64,000 nt of DNA from Terebella lapidaria. Its lineage: Eukaryota > Annelida > Polychaeta > Terebellida > Terebellidae. Shown in pieces: positions 58,985 through 64,000 of this stretch. Made by a program: the position numbers and the translations under genes. The number at the start of each line of letters is the position of its first letter. Positions within the stretch are counted from its first letter, which is position 1. The stretch covers positions 9,486,001 through 9,550,000 of the forward strand of contig OX424564.1 in assembly GCA_949152475.1 (NCBI GenBank), written 5' to 3'. The notes below the pieces were generated by a model. That model was not told where the DNA came from, ran no database searches, and saw only the letters and a list, made by a program, of their open reading frames with translations.

Positions 58985-61900
58985 TCAGCTTATGACATCA
59001 TGAGGTCCGAATGCTTTGTACAGCCAGGAACGGCCCTTAGGGAATGTGATGTACGTGTATGAGTGGTCACCGGAGGTGTGGAACCCATGCTCGGCCTCTC
59101 CCCAGGACACAGGGGAATCGTCAAAACCATGCACCGACATGGACAGCCACGGGGCTCCTTCATTGCTTGATAATAGCTCCCTGAAGCGAAGTGGCACATG
59201 TATATTGGTGTTCATTTTGCAAATATGGCAGTGATTCTGCAGTCTACATTTAGTCGGTGAGATGAGATTAGAATGAACATGCTGAAAGATTGACATAATG
59301 TAATTAGCATACATGTACATGTAAATTGATTGCTTTGTATCATACACCAGTGCAAACAACGTACTTCATCACTTCCACCAGTCTGCCTATAGTTCTTGTG
59401 GTGATCAGCCCTTTAAAGCTACACACTGTAGTGTTGAACTTCTTGTGGGGTGTGGGAGTACTGTATGTGTTCACATAACTGTCTGGTTCACCATCACTGC
59501 AAATCGAGAAGTATCATGATACAATTATGTTAGGAATTGGATCTTTTGATGGCATTGATCAATGATCATGACATACACTGAACAAATAGAGAATCAACCA
59601 CTAAATTTTATTTGCAACTACATGTACGGTAATGGTATTTTTTTTCTCAGAAAGTAACCATATTGTCTCACCAGTCCACCCCAAGAGCGGTAGCACCAAG
59701 CCACTCGTAGAACTGTTCATTGCCGCATGTTTGTTCTGATTCTCCAGGACTGTCGGCAGTTACATTCGGAATGTCTAAATTTCTCACTTGTCTGCGATAG
59801 GCTTTCAATCGACATTCATTATTCTTGTATCCGAGTCTGTGCTCAAAGTAATGTCCAAGGCTTGTGGAACTCACAGAATCATCTGAAACGATAAAGCATA
59901 CTCAATGTCATTCCTTATATTCATGGTTAGAGAGGATTTTGAGACTATTTCCGATATCCTATAATCCTCTAATATTTGGTTCAATGTTTGTGAAAATACA
60001 TGGTCTTAAGTATTTCAGATATAACACGGACTACCATTTAATATTTACATAGTTTTCGAACCAGTACAGTACCATTTGGATCCCAGGCAACAAGGAATGT
60101 AAATTTCAAATCTGGCCGTTTTTCAAGACACCACTTCACACGTGTATGGAATTTTTTACCAGGCTTGAAATAATCGGCTGTTAATGGTATCTTCACAACT
60201 GTGGGACAACAAAATCACTTCTTGTCAACTGCAGCATACTTCCACAATAATTGTGGAAAATATTGAAATGTTTATGTTGTCAGAGTATGATGAATGAATA
60301 TACACATGATTAATGATTGAATGCGAATGTGCAAATGACAAAGAATACTTAATTCTCTCTACCCGGGCTCTCTACATGTTCAACATGTCAAGAGTTTCAT
60401 GCCCACCGAATTTATCTTCGTGTTTCTTGTGAAATATCGATGGTTTTCCTTCCAAACCAAGTTCAGTATAGGTCTCCTTTGTCAGGTTAAGAATGAGATC
60501 GCCTGAAACATGTGATCGCGTGATGGTAATGATGGTACGTATATAGGCACAATAGGTATATTACTAACTCTTTTGAAAAATGAAATAAGCAATGATCGAT
60601 TTACCGAAACGCTGGAGATGCATTCTAATAAAGAAACTTATAACTTAACTAAATCAGTTACAAAATGCTGACCAGATATTATTCTATACCAGTCTCTGCC
60701 AATCGATCAAACAATCAGCATGACCTACCGGTTGGGAGCAGTGCGGCACAGTCATCTGTGTCAATCTGTGTCCCATTTGAAAACATGTAAGTGGTACCTG
60801 TTGCACGGGAGTATGCATGGACATTAATCAACACTTAATCAACATTTGCATTCAAAGTACATTAAATTAGGCACACACACATTCCCCAGTATATGTAATT
60901 GCAATATGATTCACAAATGTCATGCAAATTGATCACCACATACACATATGAACTATTCCCTACTAGTAGATAACCTATATATCATCACAAATATTTATCA
61001 GTCCGGACAATATAGCAAAAGCGTATTTCTGCAGAACTACCATTTTCCGTAGTCCTGCAGAAATACGAAATATTGTATTCAAAACATAGAAATGCATGTA
61101 ACTGTATACCTGTTGTCAGTACAAATTACACAATTTCGTATTTGTAAACACTGAAACCTGTGAATTCTTTTAACTTTATTACTCATTGTCCCAACTTGGA
61201 AGATATCACACATGTCAATTTAGGTGGAATATCACTCCAAGAACCTCTCTTTCAATCCGTATCAAACCCTATCTAGCAATTCATGTTGAAAAGTGCTTAA
61301 AAGAGCTTTTCAACATGAATGTTGGATACGGATTGATACGGACAGAAAGAGAGGTTCTTCGAGTGATATTACACCTAACTTGCCAAGTGGGATAGGTTAC
61401 TAGTGTTGATAATGTGTAATGAAGTTGAAAGAATTCACAGGTTCCAGAGTTTACAAATACGATATTGTGTATTTTGTACGGACAACAGGAATACAGTTTC
61501 ATGTATTTCTATATTTTGAATACAATGTTTTGTATTTCTGCAGGAATACGGAAAATGGTATTTCTGCAGAAATACGCTTTTGCTATATTGTTCAGACTGT
61601 TTATTGAATTTAACCAATAATTACCTTGTTTGACAAAAGCCTCTATAAATTCCTCTTGTGTCAGTTCAAACAGAGAGATATCTTCCACTAAGGAGAAGGA
61701 CTGATCTGACAATAGTTGTAGAATTTGTGGAGGGACATCTGAATAATTGGGAAGGCTTAGGTTCACCTGAAATTAGACAGTAGGATTTACACAACATACA
61801 AACTATTTTGTACATGTATGACAAATATTATTACAACAAATGCAGTAGGGAGTGGCCGGTCGCGGGGGGGGGGGGGGGGGGGGTTGGAATTAGTAGATGA

Positions 61901-62149
61901 ACATGTGATCGATTCAGCCGTCTCGCTGGAGTGAATGATCGTACCGGGTTAATTGGGCGATATTCGGGTGTATTGGTGAATCGTGACACCTATAGGAAAA
62001 TAATAACAGCTGAGCTTTGATGTTTCAACTAGATAGCCTACACAGTAATTGAAGTGATATTTTTTTATGAAAGCATGATCTTTGAATCCGTCGTTATGTA
62101 TCGAAACTGATTTATTTTCGAACACCACTTTGCTTGTGGGCAGCGCCAT
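58985..62149 (-). CDS. RPP40: Ribonuclease P/MRP protein subunit p40, 8 exons, 359 residues
   Basis: RPP40 is a protein subunit of nuclear RNase P and MRP, which trim tRNA 5' ends and process rRNA. Minus-strand exons: 62149-62042, 61766-61625, 60797-60729, 60502-60407, 60198-60073, 59882-59672, 59496-59365, 59180-58985. All junctions are GT-AG, the phases agree, and the total is 1080 bases (human RPP40 has 363 residues). Landmarks that match the human protein in order: VFENKSVSIHN near the start, LFELTQEEFIEAFVKQG, DDCAALLPTG, LILNLTKETYTELGLEG, FTFLVAW, FYEWLGA, then APWLSMSVHGFDDSPVSW and EHGFHTSGDHSY close to the C-terminus. Intron 2 holds a 601-bp foldback element ending 20 bp from the exon 2 donor. 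The start ATG is preceded by AAA, a fair context. CCAAT at about 62183 may be a promoter element. Confidence 0.95.
60999..61599. mobile_element. 601-bp foldback element in RPP40 intron 2
   Basis: It is almost entirely one inverted repeat: arms of nearly 300 bp meet at about 61299 with hardly any loop. The ends are CAGTCCGGACAATATAGC and the complement of CAGTCTGAACAATATAGC. TTTAT is duplicated at 60994-60998 and 61600-61604. The arms differ by a scatter of substitutions and a few small indels. Non-coding; the transposase family is unknown. Confidence 0.85.
61863..61882. repeat. Poly-G tract in RPP40 intron 1
   Basis: About 18-19 consecutive G. Similar tracts lie at 29471-29490 and 63759-63770 (G) and at 16085-16099 (C). 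Their lengths may be unreliable in the assembly. Confidence 0.6.
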
Positions 62150-62599
62150 TTTAAATCCAGGCCAGCAGTGAATAAAATAATAACCAATCAGAATTGAGAT
62201 TTCGCCAATACGTTCGCACCTACGGTCATGTGTCGTCAGAAATGTGTTCATGGGAGGGAATATGTGTGACATTTGTGTGCTATCTGGATGGAGGTGGGAG
62301 TTGAAATCATGAGGATAGAAAGACTCTCCAGTGTTTCTATATGCAGTTGACACTAAAATATACAGATAAATTAAATGTGACAGGGACAAAGAATTACTGC
62401 AAGAAGATCTACATAAACTACAAGCTAGAGTAGAGTGACTGCCTACTGTTGAAACTTCACCCAGACAATGTAAATCATTACATGTAAATATCAAGCAAAA
62501 CAAAAGGCCTCATTCTTATAATTGTAAAGTGGAGAAAGCAACAAAATACTTCAAAATGTAGAATGTGAAAAAGACGGAGTAACAATTAACTGACACAGA
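62150..62599. other. Upstream region of RPP40
   Basis: This presumably holds the RPP40 promoter and 5' UTR. A CCAAT motif lies about 35 bp before the start codon. No divergent neighbour gene is seen. Confidence 0.4.
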
Positions 62600-62850
62600 A
62601 TTAAGTTTTGAACGTCACAAAAATGAAAAGATTAATTAACAAAGCAAATTGTATGTTTTCAATAATACGAAGAACTTTTACAAACTCAAATGAGCAAAAC
62701 TTTTTACACCTATATAAACCCATGGTAAGAAGCCAAGTAGAATTTGCAAGCTCAGTCTGGAACCCCACCAAACAAAATCTTATTGACACAATGAGGTTCC
62801 TGTTTGCCACCAGGATCGCCACCATGCAATTCGGGTATAGAAAAACCATA
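62600..62850 (+). pseudogene. LINE reverse-transcriptase C-terminal fragment
   Basis: The plus-strand frame reads NVTKMKRLINKANCMFS, IRRTFTN, FLHLYKPMVRSQVEFASSVW and NPTKQNLID. This matches the thumb region after the catalytic core in CR1/Jockey-type LINE reverse transcriptases (pattern IRRTF...LYK..VR...EYA..VW.P). The catalytic YADD part is absent upstream, and the sequence stops resembling the family soon after SVWNP, so it is a short dead fragment. Confidence 0.75.
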
Positions 62851-64000
62851 GAAACAGTCTACTGTGCCATATAGAACAAAAACGTAATCATGTTGCATCA
62901 AAATGTTGTCATGTTTGTTTTTGCATAATGCAGACAATGAACATGACGTTTTTTTGCACTTTTTGACATTAGAGCGTTGGGGGCGAAGCCCCCAACCCTC
63001 TACATGTCTATGTGCTGACTTTTTCGTGGAGGTTTCATGCCAAACTATCGACGCCCGTTTGGGGGCGTAAACGTTTGCATACCTACTTCAAATGAGGATT
63101 TTCTTCGTCCTTGACATAAAATCTCTCGATTTGATGGCAAGCTTTGAATATTCTGCAGATATATAATGCATAAATCGATGTGTTATGTTTGAGAAAATTA
63201 CGCAAAATGCTCAGCTCGTCTGAAAAAACGTCAAAATGGCGGAGCCGATGGAAATTCACGTTCCCAGAATGCAAAGCAAATTTTACCGCAATGACTCGTA
63301 TTTTGGAAAGTACAATTTTCCGTGCAGCATTTCGTGCATGCATGTACATGGAACATTGCTTGTGCCCTTCTTTAGCGTAATGAAGGAAACACAGAGATTC
63401 GTTTGCGATACCACGACTACGTTTACCGTAATTTGACGTATTTTATCACATGGCAAGGTGTTCCATGTTGGGTTGCGAAACCTTTTTATTCTATACCGGT
63501 CTTTCAATTTTCCCAGTATGCATGTGTTAGCTATATCATGATATCAGATGCAGATATTCCTCATAGTTTCCAATATTCTAAGGATATTTTATTGAGGTTG
63601 AATATCATTTTATCAGGTGTATCTGTTGTAGTGAGTTCAAAATAAATGTTTATAGGAATATGATTGAAGTAGACCTATGTGTTTCATCATAATATACGGG
63701 ACGGAATGAATTGGAATCATGTGGGGGAGGATATGTTCCATCATTATTTTTTGCGGGGCGGGGGGGGGGGGATGCGGGGGAGGGGGGTAACGTTATGTAA
63801 GATACATTCAGCTTTCGTGGTTCTGGTGATATGCTCGAGCTCTAATGTCGTCTCCCGCAGTTAGCTGCATTTTCTTGTTGGGCATAATAGACTGTTTCAT
63901 AGCCCCAAAAGCACATGGCATCAGCAGGTACCCCATTAAAAACGTGCAAAGACGTGCAACTAAACAAATTCCTAACCTAAAAATTTAAGTTATGAGGTCC
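62851..64000. other. Region with no supported gene
   Basis: No exon is recognised. A small palindrome TTGGGGGCGAAGCCCCCAA lies at 62974-62992, with a related TTTGGGGGCG near 63058, possibly ends of a small element. A G-rich tract lies at 63757-63787. Confidence 0.4.

Noticed and set aside
61949-62503. One continuous 184-codon minus-strand gene
   Set aside because: Only the segment from 62149 to 62042 is coding (RPP40 exon 1). The rest is upstream sequence and intron that happens to stay open.
62608-62874. An 88-codon host gene
   Set aside because: The sequence matches the C-terminal part of LINE reverse transcriptase and lacks the catalytic core.

Overview
This is a gene-poor, repeat-rich animal nuclear window of about 37-40% GC. 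Split genes with GT-AG introns, very many TACATGTA-type motifs, a 5S-headed SINE, Helentron-like elements with tandem repeats and a DIRS retrotransposon all suggest a marine invertebrate. A lophotrochozoan such as a mollusc is my best guess, but species cannot be fixed from sequence alone. No bacterial features, CRISPR arrays or convincing tRNA genes were seen.

Four host genes can be rebuilt exon by exon. Cytochrome b5 (CYB5, minus strand, 22793-27910) has its N-terminal haem domain and C-terminal membrane tail about 3.3 kb apart, and one short linker exon was not found. Tyrosine aminotransferase (TAT, plus strand, 35932-40689) has 11 exons and 432 codons. ORC6 (plus, 51524-58325) has 7 exons and 258 codons. 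RPP40 (minus, 58985-62149) has 8 exons and 359 codons. ORC6 and RPP40 converge, with 659 bp between their stops. In human, CYB5B, TAT and ORC6 all lie on chromosome 16, so this may be an old conserved linkage.

Almost everything else is mobile DNA, much of it nested. From 15.9 to 21.5 kb there are three levels: an element with a 147-bp tandem repeat (C) holds a Helentron-like element (B1), whose own tandem array holds a second copy (B2). A sister family (A) occurs at 9.7, 32.9-35.0 and 53.5-54.9 kb; the 33-kb copy carries a 5S-headed SINE with a 6-bp target duplication. All three families share one plan: a terminal hairpin, a subterminal inverted repeat, and a 3' hairpin ending in TAA. Their internal repeats are full of AGGTCA half-sites, including perfect DR1 and TCAAGGTCA motifs.

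From 41.3 to 47.9 kb, just past TAT, lies a GC-rich DIRS-type tyrosine-recombinase retrotransposon that looks whole and young. Its 204-bp inverted terminal repeats appear identical, it has an internal complementary region, and two long reading frames overlap for 2.3 kb. Smaller elements include a Harbinger-like 770-bp element with its own 110-codon ORF set inside another MITE in a CYB5 intron, a hAT-like MITE inside another MITE (50.2-50.8 kb), two 178-bp TA-flanked MITEs, an 892-bp Harbinger-like element, a TRIM-like LTR element (29.2-29.7 kb) and a 601-bp foldback 20 bp from an RPP40 splice donor. The first 22 kb has no host gene I can support.
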